Shown here piece by piece: positions 33,575 to 45,779 of a stretch of 64,000 bases of DNA (positions within the stretch are counted from its first letter, which is position 1; each line of letters opens with the position of its first letter). The DNA is taken from contig CAVNZM010000003.1 in assembly GCA_963693365.1 (NCBI GenBank), positions 8,184,001 to 8,248,000 on the forward strand. The letters are read 5' to 3'. A program made the translations under genes and the position numbers. The DNA comes from Amoebidium appalachense (Eukaryota > Ichthyosporea). The notes beneath the pieces were generated by a model, which saw nothing but the letters and a program-made list of their open reading frames with translations, was not told where the DNA came from and searched no databases.

Positions 33575-34732
33575 GTGGATTCATGGTGTATAGCAAACAC
33601 ATCTTAGACTGCATCAGAAGACACCATACCAAGAGCACAGTGAGAGCAAAGCAAGCACAAATGGGCAGGCAAGAGACAAGAGCATGTGCTTCTGTGTGGG
33701 AGGCCAGGGGGGCAAGCAGCTGGTCGAAGGCCCCCGGGAAAGGGGGGGGGGGGGGGGAGGGGGGGGGGGGGGTTGAATGCGGAACACGGTACGAAGTACA
33801 CATACACGATGAGAAGCATGGTGCAGGACACATGCAAAGGCAAACATTCGAATATGCAACATCAGCAACGCGCACAGTATGCGTCATAAGCAGAGCCCAT
33901 CCTCAGGGAGGACCCAAATCGGGGGAAGGGAGGGGAGGAGGGAGGGGAACGGGGGGGGGGGGGGGGGGGGAGGGGGTGATATACCTGATTCATCATGACG
34001 TTGTATACATCATTGCCCTCTTCATATACGTGGTACTGCAGGGGGGGGGGGGGGGGGGGGGGGTGAATTTGAGGTAGAAGGGGATGGTGAATATACATGC
34101 AATAAACATGAAAAAGAAATATTGATAGTAACCTGCTGGACTCAGCTGCATGAAGACAACGTCTTTATAAACTTTTGTTTTCTCAGAAATGGAAATGGTT
34201 TGCGATACAGGAACACGTGGGGGGAGATGCCACAGAGGAACAAGACGGACGGGCAAATACAGGGGGGGGGGGGGGAGGGGGCAGGGGCAGGGGGGCATGA
34301 GGGGAAAAACCCCCGAGGGAGAGGGGGGAGGGGGGGGGGGTTAGGACAACATGAAGGGCTCATCTCAGTGCCTTAGTCAAATACACGCGGGGGGGGGGGG
34401 GGGGGGGGGGGGGAGAGACAGAATGTATTTTAACAGCATGCACTCTCTAATTTAATGACAGTGCCGGCGGCAAACGAGGAGCTAGCAAAGGTTTGGGCAT
34501 AGCAGGGGAATCAAGAGAGGTGCAGACGGAAGGAACCGACGGAGGGAAGGAAGGGGGGGGGGAGGGGGGGGGGGGGGGAGGGGAATAAGCGTGTTGAGTG
34601 TTTATATGTCTGTGGCTGTATGCGGTGGTGGAGAAGGAAATTCTTGTGTCTTTTGCGTGCTTTCTTTTTTTTTTTCTTTCCATTCTTTCTTTCTTTCTTT
34701 CTTTTTTTGTCTGTGTCTGTATGCGTGTGCGT

Positions 34733-34778
<46 letters not shown>

Positions 34779-36172
34779 AATGTGCATTTGAGAATGGGAA
34801 TCATGGAAGTACAAGCATTACAACCCAAAAAACAACAACAGAAAGAAGGAGAAAGCAGTGGTGTGCATGTGTGGATGTGTGTGTGCATGTGTGTGTGTGT
34901 GCTCGCGCGTGTGCGTGTGCATGTGTGTGTGTGTGTGTGCGCACGCGCGTGTGTGTCCCGCATCAAGGTTTATCAAGAACATACCGAATCCTTTTCAGGG
35001 AAATACTCGTCCACAGCAGCCCTTCCCTTCTTGACTATCGTCTTGCTCACTACCGTGCTTGCTGGGGCTGTGGGGGGACTGGGTGGGGGGCTGGGTGCTG
35101 CTTGCTTCTGGAGAGGGTAGAATCACAGTTAGGGGTCATAAGTGCTTGTGTGTGTATATACTGGTGGAGGTTAAGTAATTTCAACAGTAAGGGGTATAGA
35201 TAAAAAATGAACAGATTGTTGGTGAGAGTACAATTTCAGCATGCCCGGCAAGGGGTGACCTGTGCATGTGTACGTGTGGGTGCTGTGGATTTTTGCAAGT
35301 ACACAACGGTATCACAACAGATGAACGAAGTATAGATGAGAGTGTCAGATAATAATCTAGGTGCTGTCCTCTAATCTAGCATACGGTCCATAGAAAGATT
35401 ATAGCACTAAATAACTTTGTGTTGAATTTGTATAGAAAAAGTTTTATCAACATACTACTTGCACTTTGAGTGCATGCAAGACGTGTGTGTCATGACGAGC
35501 TCAGTCCAGGCTGGGAGTTTGTGTGTGTATGCATGTTCATGGGGGAGGGGGGGGGGGAGGGGGGGGGGGGGGGGGGGGAGGGGAGGGGCGGGGGTGGCAT
35601 GAGAAATATGCCCAGTCGAGTTTGCCGACCCTCATTCTAAAAAAATCCTCTAATGCACTATATTTGGCCTGGGCCATACGCGCGTCTAAGTACAACAAAA
35701 TTACGTGTGTATTTTAGTCTTTGTGTTTGTGTGCTTGTGTGTTTGTGTGTGCGTCTTTGTGTGCGTCGGTGGGATCAGCGGGGAGGGGGGAGGGGGGGGG
35801 GGGGGGGGGGGGCGAGGGAGGCCGAGGGGGGGGGGGGGGGGGGGGGGCTTCTACATTTTTTTTATATTTTTTTAACGTTTTTCTGACTGTGTTTGTGCTG
35901 TGTGCTGAGTGCACGTGTGTGTGCACACCTGCCTCTCTCACTAGTATCCACACAGTGAACCCCCAAACCCTACCTTTGCCCTCTTTGCAGGTTTTGCCGG
36001 GGGGCTAGCTGGGCGCTTCTGAGGGCTCTTCTCGGGGTCATACTTGGATGTGTCTTGTAGCTTACCCTGCGGCCCAACGTTATTAAGATGACCAAAGCAC
36101 TTTAAATTCCTACTTTGTTTCTATCAAAGATCAAGAAATGTTGGTTGACGTAATTATCAAAACCAAGTAATA

Positions 36173-36206
<34 letters not shown>

Positions 36207-37469
36207 CCCCCCCCCCCCCCTCTCGCCCCTTGCCCGCCCGCCCTCCCCTAACACTGTTTGTAGGGATGATGTGGAGCGTGTTTTTGGGTGGGTGCACAAC
36301 TCGGGGGGAGGAAGCATGCTACAGTGTCATGGAAAAGGGGGCCAGCCCCTAGGAGAGACCAAGGGAGGAGGGGACGAATGTCAGGGGTACCTTTGCAATG
36401 GAGTCCTCCAAGAAGGCCTCTGTGACCATGGTGACGCCATCTTGTTTGGCCTGAAATGGAAACAGTTGAGAGCAAAAAACCTTGATTCCAAAATAGAAAC
36501 AGCACGTAGCCAGCCTTGCTGGAGGCATATCTATCCAAAAGCCTACTCCATGGTTTTTCATCACCATCTTACGTAGAGGACTACCTTACTTATAGGAGAC
36601 ACGGGGAGGTGAAAAGTGAGACCAGAACAAAGCAAGTTGCCCAAACACGTGCATGTGTGCGTGTGGTGGTAGAAGAAGGAGTCAAGGAGAGTTAGGGGTA
36701 TATCGGGCGTCAGAGGAGACAGGGGAGGATTGGGGAAAGGGGGGGACCGAGGAGGGGGGGGAGAGGGGGGGGGGGGGGGGGGGGGGGTAATCTTGCGAGG
36801 AGATGGGCACAACACTGCCCCTACACATATTTGATACAGAAGCGAAGCAAGTGGAGAGGGTGGCGGCGGCAGCGGCGATGGCCCATATGTGTGCGTGCGT
36901 GCGTGCGTGCGTGTGCGTGTGTGTGTGTGGGGGGGGAGGGAGGGGAGGGGAGGGGGAGGGGGGGGGGGTTGGAATAGCAGTTCCTTCTTCCTAACGCATC
37001 TACATTATCTACTCGGCAAGGTATTTGTTTTCCCTTTTTACCAGCTCGCTGTAAACCACAAAACCGTGAAATCAAGGTCCAATTCTTTCACAACTATGCC
37101 AGCAACCTTCATAACTAGCCAAATAGCAAGTGCCCCGACCTTGGTGTAGCGTGCTGTCGGTGAGTCAGCCTCATCCTTAGTCGTAACGTAGTGGGTAACT
37201 TTCTTGGTCACACTGCATGGAACCCTCGTAAGTACCAGTGATAATGAAAGCAGTATGAACACCAACCCCATCTGTACTATTTTTTATAAATGATATTTGT
37301 GAAGCAGTTACAAAAAATCTCGGGTTATCAAGAGAAATTCGAAAACTCAACAAAACACCCACCTCTTTGCAAGCACCCCACCATGCTGCTCAATATCATT
37401 CTGCCACTCCTTCGGTTTCTTCTCCAGCCCAGCAACACAGAAGAACACGAGGCCATCAAACACGCCCAT
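23291..37469 (-). CDS. PARP: Poly(ADP-ribose) polymerase, BRCT-WGR-PRD-ART architecture (~638 aa)
   Basis: Nuclear DNA-damage sensor that transfers ADP-ribose from NAD+. Minus-strand exons in order: 37363-37469, 37140-37224, 36391-36450, 35974-36066, 34985-35107, 33985-34035, 33028-33133, 32217-32289, 31500-31614, 31039-31104, 30305-30389, 29517-29601, 28378-28497, 27449-27672, 26704-26818, 26137-26173, 25361-25428, 24216-24443, 23291-23365 (stop TAA). All phases close except one missing base in exon 13. Residues 1-84 form a BRCT domain, about 157-250 WGR (WTRWGRG), about 290-400 the helical regulatory domain (KMPLGKL), and about 420-638 the ART domain. The catalytic triad is present: His484 (LLWHGS), Tyr518 (GVYFAD), Glu614 (SLQYNE). 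The 34-residue His-Tyr spacing equals that of human PARP1. No zinc fingers precede the BRCT. A Lys/Arg-rich ORF upstream (37481-37759) is in another frame. Confidence 0.95.
25786..25905 (+). other. Coding-like island inside PARP intron 16
   Basis: On the plus strand the frame beginning [20 protein letters not shown] runs to TNMQ and meets a good donor, CAAAG|GTAAGG, at 25906. Composition is unlike the surrounding homopolymers. The minus strand is also open here and has a plausible acceptor (CTTTGCAG). The flanking PARP exons splice together in phase without it, so it is not a constitutive PARP exon. I recognise no family. Confidence 0.25.
28425..28430 (-). other. Homopolymer frameshift in PARP exon 13
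   Basis: The sense strand reads AAG followed by six C then TGATCACC. Six C give a premature TGA, whereas seven would continue [22 protein letters not shown], which matches the family. Either a sequencing/assembly error in a C run or a true inactivating deletion. Confidence 0.85.
31398..31456. repeat. (GT)n in PARP intron 9
   Basis: Uninterrupted GT run of about 59 bp, CA on the PARP sense strand, followed by a purine tract. Confidence 0.9.
31706..31780. repeat. (GT)n in PARP intron 8
   Basis: GT run of about 75 bp, CA on the sense strand, about 90 bp upstream (in sense) of the exon 9 acceptor at 31615. Confidence 0.9.
32704..33045. repeat. 54-bp minisatellite that copies the PARP WGR exon 5' splice junction
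   Basis: About six 54-bp units with starts at 32721, 32775, 32829, 32883, 32937 and 32991 (positions of CAACATCC or equivalent). Two alternating variants give a 108-bp higher-order period. On the PARP sense strand alternate units contain GGGGCAGAGGTAAGGTTATC, the same sequence as the real exon 7 end and donor at 33028. Both strands stay open, which creates spurious long ORFs. Confidence 0.9.
33420..33503 (-). repeat. Diverged copy of the GATGGGCTCT dispersed repeat
   Basis: On the minus strand this reads TGATGATGGGCTCTGCTTAT followed by a TGTGTGTGTTTTGCA block, matching the 4573 and 8114 relatives. It lies 270 bp from the fuller copy at 33773-33920, in the same PARP intron. Confidence 0.5.
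33773..33920 (-). repeat. Dispersed ~150-bp repeat, copy 2 (PARP intron 6)
   Basis: Reverse complement of the repeat at 1762-1910, with only about ten differences over roughly 145 bp by eye. It lies 32 kb away in the intron of an unrelated gene. A shorter diverged relative lies just upstream at about 33420-33503 in the same orientation. Confidence 0.75.
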
Positions 37470-38203
37470 TTTCACCAAACTTAACCTTTCCCTATATAAC
37501 TCTTCTGCTCCCTTTTGCTCTCTCGCTTCGCAGGCTGACTCCTCCGGGGGTTTTTTTTTCTTTTTTTTCGCTTTTTCTTCTCTTGGTGCCGCTGGTTGCG
37601 GTCACGCTTCGGACATGTCTGCGGTTTTTGAAAGTTGGTTCCAAAACAATTAGCCAATCGATAAGGGTTATAGTATGCAGAATTACCTTTTATGGACAGC
37701 ACATTGTTCCAAATTAAGTGTGGCTGTCCTCCCCTTGACGGGGGGACACTACGTACCATCTAATTTTCAACAATACAAGCCATTTCTTTTTTTGCTTTGT
37801 GGATGGTGTGCATGGGTATTATTAAGGACGTGTGATCGGCCACATTGCAATAAACAAAAGGCTCAAAGCTGTTGAAAAAATATTCTCATGGTGAAATGTC
37901 CGGAAATACATTCAACCTCTAGGAGAATTTTAAATGCAAGATATACCCTAACCATAACCGAAAAAATTGCCCACCATGTCACCATGAAAAATGAAAATTA
38001 TTCAGTATAAGCCCCATGGCAGAAGTTTTCAGGGATGTTTGCGACATCACTTACCTACTGTACTAACAGTAGCAGGCTCAGTAGCAGCCTGCACTTCGCT
38101 AGTTTGAGCCTACAACATTTTTATCATTTGCACTTTGCTTTGGGCAGACGTAGACGTGCCTTTTGAGCGTATGGATTGTGTGTAACCGTTCCGATGATCC
38201 CAG

Positions 38204-38242
<39 letters not shown>

Positions 38243-38899
38243 CCCTTCCCCCCCTCCCCCCTCCCTCTCTCCTTCCCTCTCTCTCTTGCTCTCCGAGGCT
38301 CTCTTCTCTCTCTCTCTCTCTTTCTCTAGCTCTCTCTTTCTCTAGCTCTCTTCCTCTCTCTCCCTCTCCATCTCCGCCCTTCCCCCTCCCCTCCTCTCAC
38401 TCACACACTCACTTCACCACCACCTCCTCCTCGCCCCTCCCCTTCAATCCCCCCCACTCTCCAACAATTTACACGACATCTTGTGCTTCACACACCCAAT
38501 CTCTCTCTAAACACCCTTCTGCTCTTGAAAACGAGTTCTGACACGTGGTTCGGTGTTGGCCTTTTTAGGCATTGGGGAGCTCAAGAAGTGAGGGGATAAG
38601 GAGGGGCGGGCGGGCGGGCGGGGGGGGGGAGGGGGGTTGAGGGGGTGGGGGGGGGGAGGGGGGAGGGGGGAGGGGGGGGGGGGGAGAGGGGAGCGGGCCG
38701 GGAGGAGGAGAGGGGGAAAGGTTTTGCTGTGTGGAGGTGTAGTCAAAAGTTTATATCTGGCTTTAGTTGTGTTCTCCTAGGGATGGTTGGGAAGTCATAT
38801 TAACCTCACTCAATGGGTTCCTGCAGGGTGGGTCGGAGCGAAGAACTGCAGACGACGTAATGGAGGTACGGCAGGTCTCCTAGTTTGCTTGCACGTGTG
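37470..38899. other. PARP upstream region
   Basis: The sense strand has a TATA-like GTTATATAG about 20-30 bases before the PARP ATG, which may be a promoter element or, alternatively, a 3' splice site ending in TATAG. A Lys/Arg-rich ORF at 37481-37759 (minus) looks coding but is out of frame with PARP. C and CT tracts occupy 38207-38400. Confidence 0.4.
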
Positions 38900-39018
38900 T
38901 TAGATGTCGACCAGTTTAAAGGTTTGGGTGGTGCCCTGACAATCGTTGGCTGACAAAAGTGGGGACATTATAGAAGGGGAAATCTGGGTGGCGGTGGGGT
39001 TGGTGGTGGTGGCGGTGG

Positions 39019-39049
<31 letters not shown>

Positions 39050-39205
39050 TGGGGGGGGGGGTGTTGGGGTGGGGGAGGGGGGAGAGGGGGGGGGGGGGGG
39101 GGGGGGCATGTTCTTGTGTTCTAGGGTTATCCTCTCACCTAACTGCTCTGCTCCTTGTGCGGACGTTCCTTTGCGCCTCACGATTACACCCCCAGAGGGA
39201 TCCCT
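38900..39205 (-). CDS. 3' end of an unrecognised gene (two terminal exons)
   Basis: Exon 39139-39205 (RDPSGGVIVRRKGTSAQGAE…, 22 codons plus one base) has acceptor GAGCTTCAG and donor GTGAGA. It joins in phase to terminal exon 38900-38949 (ANDCQGTTQTFKLVDI, stop TAA) through acceptor TTTTGTCAG. Upstream exons are uncertain. A coding-like stretch with a GTGAGT donor near 40330-40380 (VHLVQKMESP) and another near 40170-40235 could belong to the same gene. No family is recognised. Confidence 0.45.
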
Positions 39206-39559
39206 CTGAAGCTCCAAAGATTGTTATGTCTTTTTTCCCCCCCGTAAGAGGATGACGGTCGAAGTATTCTGTAGATCTGAAAGTGAATCATTGACAACCC
39301 CCCCGCTGTTCCCTGCCCCCTCCCCACCCTCCCTCTCTGGGGCTAGGTAAGTGGGGCTAGGTAAGTGGATGGAGAGGGGGTGAGGGGGAGGGGATGATGT
39401 AAAAGGATGGTGTTTGATTAGTGGAGTGTGGTGGGGAAAGGTGAAGGGGGGAAAGAAAGATTCCCAGTGAGTAGAGCGGAGTGAGGGGGGGAGGGGGGAC
39501 GGGGATATTGGATAGAATGAGGGGGGGGGGGGGGGGGGGGGGAGGGGGGAGGGGGGGAG

Positions 39560-39591
<32 letters not shown>

Positions 39592-39690
39592 AGGGAAGGG
39601 GGCAAGGGTAAATAAACAAACGAGCGGTATGGGTTGAATGGAGAGGGTTGGGACGGGTTGGGTAGGGTTGAGGGGGGAGGGGGAAATTGT

Positions 39691-40003
39691 GGAAATTGTG
39701 CTTGTACACAACCAAATCACACAAGCACAATAGAAATGGAAATTGTGCTTGTACACAACCAAATCACACAAGCACAATAGAAATGGAAATTGTGCATGTA
39801 CACAACCAAATCACACAAGCACAATAGAAATGGAAATTGTGCTTGTACACAACCAAATCACACAAGCACAATAGAAATGGAAATTGTGCTTGTACACAAC
39901 CAAATCACACAATCACAATAGAAATGGAAATTGTGCTTGTACACAGCCAAACCACACAAGCACAATAGAGATAGAAATTGTGCTTGTACACAGCCAAAGA
40001 GCA
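39691..40003. repeat. 47-bp tandem array with an 11-bp palindrome in each unit
   Basis: Units start at 39691, 39738, 39785, 39832, 39879, 39926 and 39973 (partial), nearly identical. Each unit holds ATTGTGCTTGT, a 15-base spacer, then its exact reverse complement ACAAGCACAAT, so every unit can form an 11-bp hairpin or cruciform. There are no unique spacers between units. Confidence 0.92.
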
Positions 40004-40394
40004 TCAATCACATTTGCAAAGAGCTTTTCACATTGGTCACATTTGGTGTGCTGCCGTTGCCGTTGTTCTCCCTCTCCTGTTCATAATAGATATATTCTAC
40101 CGTGTCCCTTTCTTTTCGCCCGCACCGTGGGGGAAAAGGGGGGAGGGGGGATGGATCAACGATCTCAGAAGGCGATCCAGGGTGGTTGATGGATGTCTGG
40201 TATGGTGTCATAAACTCATTAACCGGCAGGGAGAGAAAAAATGGGGGGGGGGGGGGGGGGGGGGGGGGGATATTGTTTTCTCTGCCGACAGCCCTACGTA
40301 TGGAATTGCCAATGACGGTACTCACACAGGGCTTTCCATTTTCTGCACAAGATGCACTCTACAAACAAAACCTGCCCCCACAGACTCTGGTATT

Positions 40395-40428
<34 letters not shown>

Positions 40429-40589
40429 CCAACCAACCACCACCACCACCACCACCACCACCACCACCACACCACCACCACAAAAGAAAAAAGAAAAAAG
40501 AAAAAAAAGAAAAAAAAATCAGAATAAATAAATAATCATAATCACGGATTAAGGCAAAAATGATTCCCTTAACTTCGGTAAGCTGGTGG

Positions 40590-41854
40590 AGTTATTACAG
40601 ATGTTGGGTTAATGCACGGGAGTGGAGGAAGAATGGCTGTGTTCTATAGAAGTGGTGTTGTGGCCAAATTTGGAAAATGTGGCGTTCTTTTGCCAGTGTG
40701 GCACTTTAATGGTTCGAATACATGTAAAAGATTAAATGACTCTGCGCCAAAACGGGTGGGAAGAAGCTCTTGTTGTACACTTGAGAATATATAGATACCT
40801 ACAAAAGAGCAATTATGTATGCCCTTCCATGATATCCGGAAATCATTAGGGAAAAGGAACATCTTTCATTGCCCTCTTTTAGCATTCAGGTTCTTTCCGC
40901 CAAGCAGAGAATAGACTCGCGGCCAGTGGGTCTCTAGGGGGGGGAGGTGTACCAGACTTAGCATTCCCTGAGACCCCGATGGCAGGGAGCCACCAGTGGA
41001 AGCTAAATTTTAACGGCAATTAGCCAGATTTGTCCAACAATCCAATAACCCAGTTTCGTTCTTTGCATAAAGCAACTACCACCACAGGAGCAACCTGTGG
41101 CATCCTAAGTTTTAAGGCAATTGGCCAAATTTGTTCCACAATCAGAACATCCAAATTCGTTTTTCCATAAAGCAAGTGAGCCCAGAACTGCTAGTGGGCG
41201 ACCTGTCTCCTGTATCGACGTGCATCGCTGAGTGAATCAATGGTGCAAACATCAGAAGTTCACGACTGTGATCCGGCTGTGTGACGTTGCCCCATTCCTT
41301 TTTGCTGAATGATAAGCACATACGGACTCAAATTTTTAGTGCCTTAGCTGTTGGTCCAACACAGACTTCAGCTAACTGCATGTTTATCTGTTTCTTCCCC
41401 CCCCCCCCCCCCCCCTTTTTTTTTTTTTCCCGAGGGTCAGTTTTTCGCCCCCCATTTTCCTACCCTTTAGACTCAATAGACCCTTCCGTCTCCCCACCCC
41501 AACTATCATGTTGTCGGCCCTCACTTTACCCCCTGATTTTGTAGATAAGATATCGCTGTTACATGGGGTTTATGCCTTTTCCTGCAAATAAACTCTCATT
41601 ATGGAAGTGGGAAGTGTTCCCCACAGCTATATTTAGAACCGCCTGACTCGTGAAATCTACCAGTTGTGTTAAACAATAACATGGGATTGTGAGTGCGATC
41701 ATAAAGGCGGTTGGCGGATAGTCACTGTGTGAAAACAGTCACACATGCATGCGCACATGGACCGCGTGTGGGTGTGTCTGTGTGCGTGCGCGCGGGTGTG
41801 CGTGTGCATGTGCGTGCAGTGTGTATGTGTGTGTGTGTGTGTGTGTGTGCGTGT

Positions 41855-41899
<45 letters not shown>

Positions 41900-43669
41900 C
41901 GTGTGTGTATGTGCGTGTGTGTGAGCGTGCGTGCATGCATGTCTGCGCGCGTGGGTGCGTCTGTGCGCGCGGGTGTGCGTGTGAGGGAACATGTGTGTGT
42001 GCACGTGCGGTGTATTCTCCGGAGTGGGTGGGTGGGTGTGTGTGGGTGGGTGGGTGGGGGGGGGGGGGGGGGGGGGGGGGTGGGAGGAGGGGGTAAAGGG
42101 GAGCCGTTGGCTGTAAGGTTTCGAATCCCCGCTAATCCTTAAGTACTTACTGTATTATGAGGGCGAGGTGGGAGGGAGGGGAGGAGGTGGGAGGGATGGG
42201 GGGGAAGGGGGGTGGGGGGGGGGTTTCGATATGCATAACAAAAGGAGGTGTTGGGGTGAGCGGTGAAGTAGCTAGTTGGAGCATTTCAGGTAAGAGCATG
42301 AGAGGGGGGGAGAAAGAGAGGGGGGAGAAGGGGGGGAAGAGAGAGGGGGTCGGTGTTTCTAGAAAGTGTTTGTTTTGAGTCTACTGTTTACCAGATCTCA
42401 CATTCCCTGAAAACCCCGCAGCAGGAAGGCACCAAAGGAGCAACACAGCCAATATATTACGGCAATTAGCCAGTTTTGTCCCACAACCAAGTTCCTTAAT
42501 TTGTATGAATTACAAGGGAACTAAGCTCGTAACTGCTAGTTGGTGACCTGCCTCGGTTTCATGCATTCCCCGGATGCAGAACTTGATCTGCAGCATAGCA
42601 TGAAGTCACCCCCTTCTCTTGTTGCCTAAACAATATTCTTATTATGTACACTCAATCTGGCAAGTGCTGTAAGTTCTGTACAGATCTCCAACAAATGGCT
42701 TTTTCCCCCTTCTTATTTTTCTTTTCTTTTTTCTTCCCTCCTCCCCCCCCCCCACCCTTTTTTTTGTTTTATACGTATGTGTAGAGCCCTCCATTCCTCC
42801 ACCCCTACCCTCCTTTTCCGGCCCAATCATCCTCCTGCCCCGCTTTCCCCCCCACCCCCCCCCACCCACCCACCCACCCACCCACCCACCACCACCACCA
42901 CCACCACCCATCTTTTTACACCCAAGAGTTTGTGGTCTAAGAAGATTTCCAGTCTATGCACCCCCTAGGTTAAAACGTGTGGTTACCACGACGATTTGGT
43001 GCGCAAGTGTCTTAGCAACCAATTATGTGGTGGGGAGGGAGGAGAGGGAAATGGAACTGGGAGCAGGGACGGAAGTGGGGAAGGGGGGCAATGACCGTTT
43101 TTATGGTGTGAGGGGTGGTGGGGGTTGGGGAAGGGGGGGTGGGAGGGGGGGGGGCGGAGGATGGGGAGATACAGACACCCTCCTCCCCCTTCCTTCCCCC
43201 CCCCCTCCCCCTCCCCCCCGTCCCCCCCCCCCCCCCCCCCCCCTCGTTGTTACCTATGCAGACCAATGCACCATGTCACTTCCACAATCTGCCACGTACG
43301 TCCTCTATACAACAGTGAAGTTACTGTGTTGTTATGCAGGAGGTGTGATAGAGGGACTGGGGGAAAACGGTATTTAAAGATCGTGGTGGTCTTGGGTCCA
43401 GTTTTGGAGAAGGTGCCGGTCTTTTGGTCAATCTCGCACTTTAATTGTTGGATTACAACCAAAAGATTAATCGATTCTGCTGTTGTTGCACACTTGAGAT
43501 TATTTAGATAACCATATAAAGCTATACAATGATATAGTATGCAATTTCCATATACGGATATAGGGAGAAAAGGGACATTTCTCATCGCCTTTCTTTTAGC
43601 ATTCAGGTTTCCTCCGCCAGACAGAGAATAGACTCGTGCACAAAATAATGTCATTCTGCCCCTCCCCGC

Positions 43670-43711
<42 letters not shown>

Positions 43712-45262
43712 TCCTCTCCCCGTACCCCATCCAAATACCTGTACAAGCCCGTAGCTCCCCTCATTCACTCACACACGCAGACACAAAAAAAAACACACTC
43801 GAGCTTCCTCATAAATTCATAGGAACCCCTCTGTTTGTGGGCTTTTACTATGAACCTCGCCCGTGCACATTTCCTAGGTGCCGCTAATTATGTTCAGGCA
43901 TAGTATCTTTATGCTGCGCTGAATGGTAAATACGCGCTTTTTAACCTACACTTCGTCGGTCGGACAGACTTTCATATACTGTTTCGACCTTGATCATCAT
44001 GATACAGGATTACTGTTGGTGGGGCTGAAGGGGATGAAACTCACGGGGTGAGGGTCAGCAAAGGGAAAGGAGCAGTGGGTTGTCTTGAGCATAAAAAGGG
44101 GGGGAAAGAACACTTATGGAAGGGGTGGGGGGAAGGGGGAGGGGGGAGGGGGGAGGAAAAGCATGCGGACTTGAATGCAGATAGATTATTGCTTCACCTT
44201 CTCTCCACCTTTGATGTAGCACAACATACGATCAACAATCTGCTGAAACCTCCAAAATATCTAAAACATCTAAAATTCGTTGATCTGCCGAGATCCATGT
44301 CAAAATCTTTTAAAGAAGAGTAAAGGGAGAGAAATGAGATGAAAAATTTTACTGCATTGCCCCCCCTCCACCTTCGGTGCAGTACAACAAATGTTTAACA
44401 ATCTGCCAAAGCATCTAAAACTACAATTTACAATCTGCTAGAGTCCGGATTTTTGACAACTCTATCAATGATTTGTCCCACAATCACATGCCACAAACGT
44501 GTTTGCTGACATTGCAACTGTGCGTGTAATTGCTAATGGGCGACATGCCTCGATTCCTTTTCCTGCATCCCACATTACTGATGATGCAGTATAGTAGGTC
44601 GACTAGCTTGACAGGCCGTTTCCAGTCGCCCCATTTCTTTTTGCTAAATGATAACAAGTTCATATGTGCGTTACGACCTTTTCGGGTTATCCTGCAAACC
44701 ATGAACTTACACGAAGGGAGCCCCTATGTACACAAAATCTAATGGCTGCTGTGGACCCAAAACAGACTTCAAACCAACAGTATCGGGAATGTCCCCCCCC
44801 CCCCCCCCCCCCCCCCCATTTCCCCAATGACGTTCAGCCCTTCAGAGTAGACCCCTTCATCCCCCCATCCTTGGGTACTTTTTTTCCGGCCCACTTGTCC
44901 TTCCCCCTCCCCTCCTCCTCCCCCCCCCCCCCCCCCCCCCCCCCCTCCCCCCCTCCCCCCCTCCCCCCCCCCCCCCCCCCCGGGCCGCGCTCAAATATCC
45001 CCCCCTCTCCCACCGCCCCTTCTCTCCCCCCCTCCCCCCCCTCCCCCCAAGGGGCCCTGAGCTCTGTATTAGGATTTACACTCAATGCTTCTCCTCTGTG
45101 TTGGACCGTCGGATTTTTTTGGGAATATTGGCGGCCTACTTTTCTGGTAGCCTTTTTTAGTTGTTGGAAGGGAGAAGCGAGAAACGGAGGAACTTGGGAC
45201 AGGGTTTGTGTGTGTGGGAGGGGAGGGGGGGGGGGGGGGATGGCTGTTTAGGGGTGTGTGTA

Positions 45263-45295
<33 letters not shown>

Positions 45296-45339
45296 GGGGG
45301 ATGGCTGTTTAGGCGTGTGAGGGGGGGAAGAGGGGTCCC

Positions 45340-45372
<33 letters not shown>

Positions 45373-45570
45373 CATCTAAATACACACACATTCAACCCTA
45401 CTCCTACTGACTCGTGCAGACACAAAAAAACACACACATCCACACAAGCCCATAGGACCCCCCCTGGCTGTAGGTTTTTCTTGAACATATCAAACAACTC
45501 TTCTGGCCTATTTTTCAGGTGCCAATGATGGCTTAGGCTTATTGTGTATGCCGTATTATATGTTCTTCTA
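40590..45570. repeat. Cluster of diverged dispersed-repeat copies
   Basis: Related segments recur. 40630-40920 matches 43380-43640 (shared GTTGTACACTTGAGA-type block and TTTTAGCATTCAGGTT…GAGAATAGACTCG). 41000-41250 matches 42390-42610 and 44440-44570 (ACGGCAATTAGCCAG, ACTGCTAGTGGGCGACCTG). 41285-41480 matches 44620-44870 (CCCCATTTCTTTTTGCTAAA, AAACAGACTTCA). 43760-43870 matches 45415-45540. The order is similar in each, so the full unit is probably over 1 kb. No ORF, LTR or terminal repeat was identified. Confidence 0.65.
41770..42085. repeat. (GT)n and G-tract region
   Basis: GT-rich repeat at 41820-41935 with GC-rich variants, then GGGT repeats and a G tract at 42055-42080. Cys/Val and His/Thr frames here are artefacts. 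Confidence 0.85.
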
Positions 45571-45712
45571 GGGTTAACTATTCCGGGGGGAGGGGGGAAG
45601 AGGGTGGAGGAGAGGGGGGGGGGATATGGGGGAGGCCACAAAGGCTCTCAAGAATCCCCCCACTCCCACCCGCACACGCACGGAGACATACGCCTACCCA
45701 CACACACATACA

Positions 45713-45779
<67 letters not shown>

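Noticed and set aside
39691-40003. CRISPR-like array
   Set aside because: Repeats are contiguous 47-bp units with no variable spacers, in a eukaryotic setting with no cas genes.
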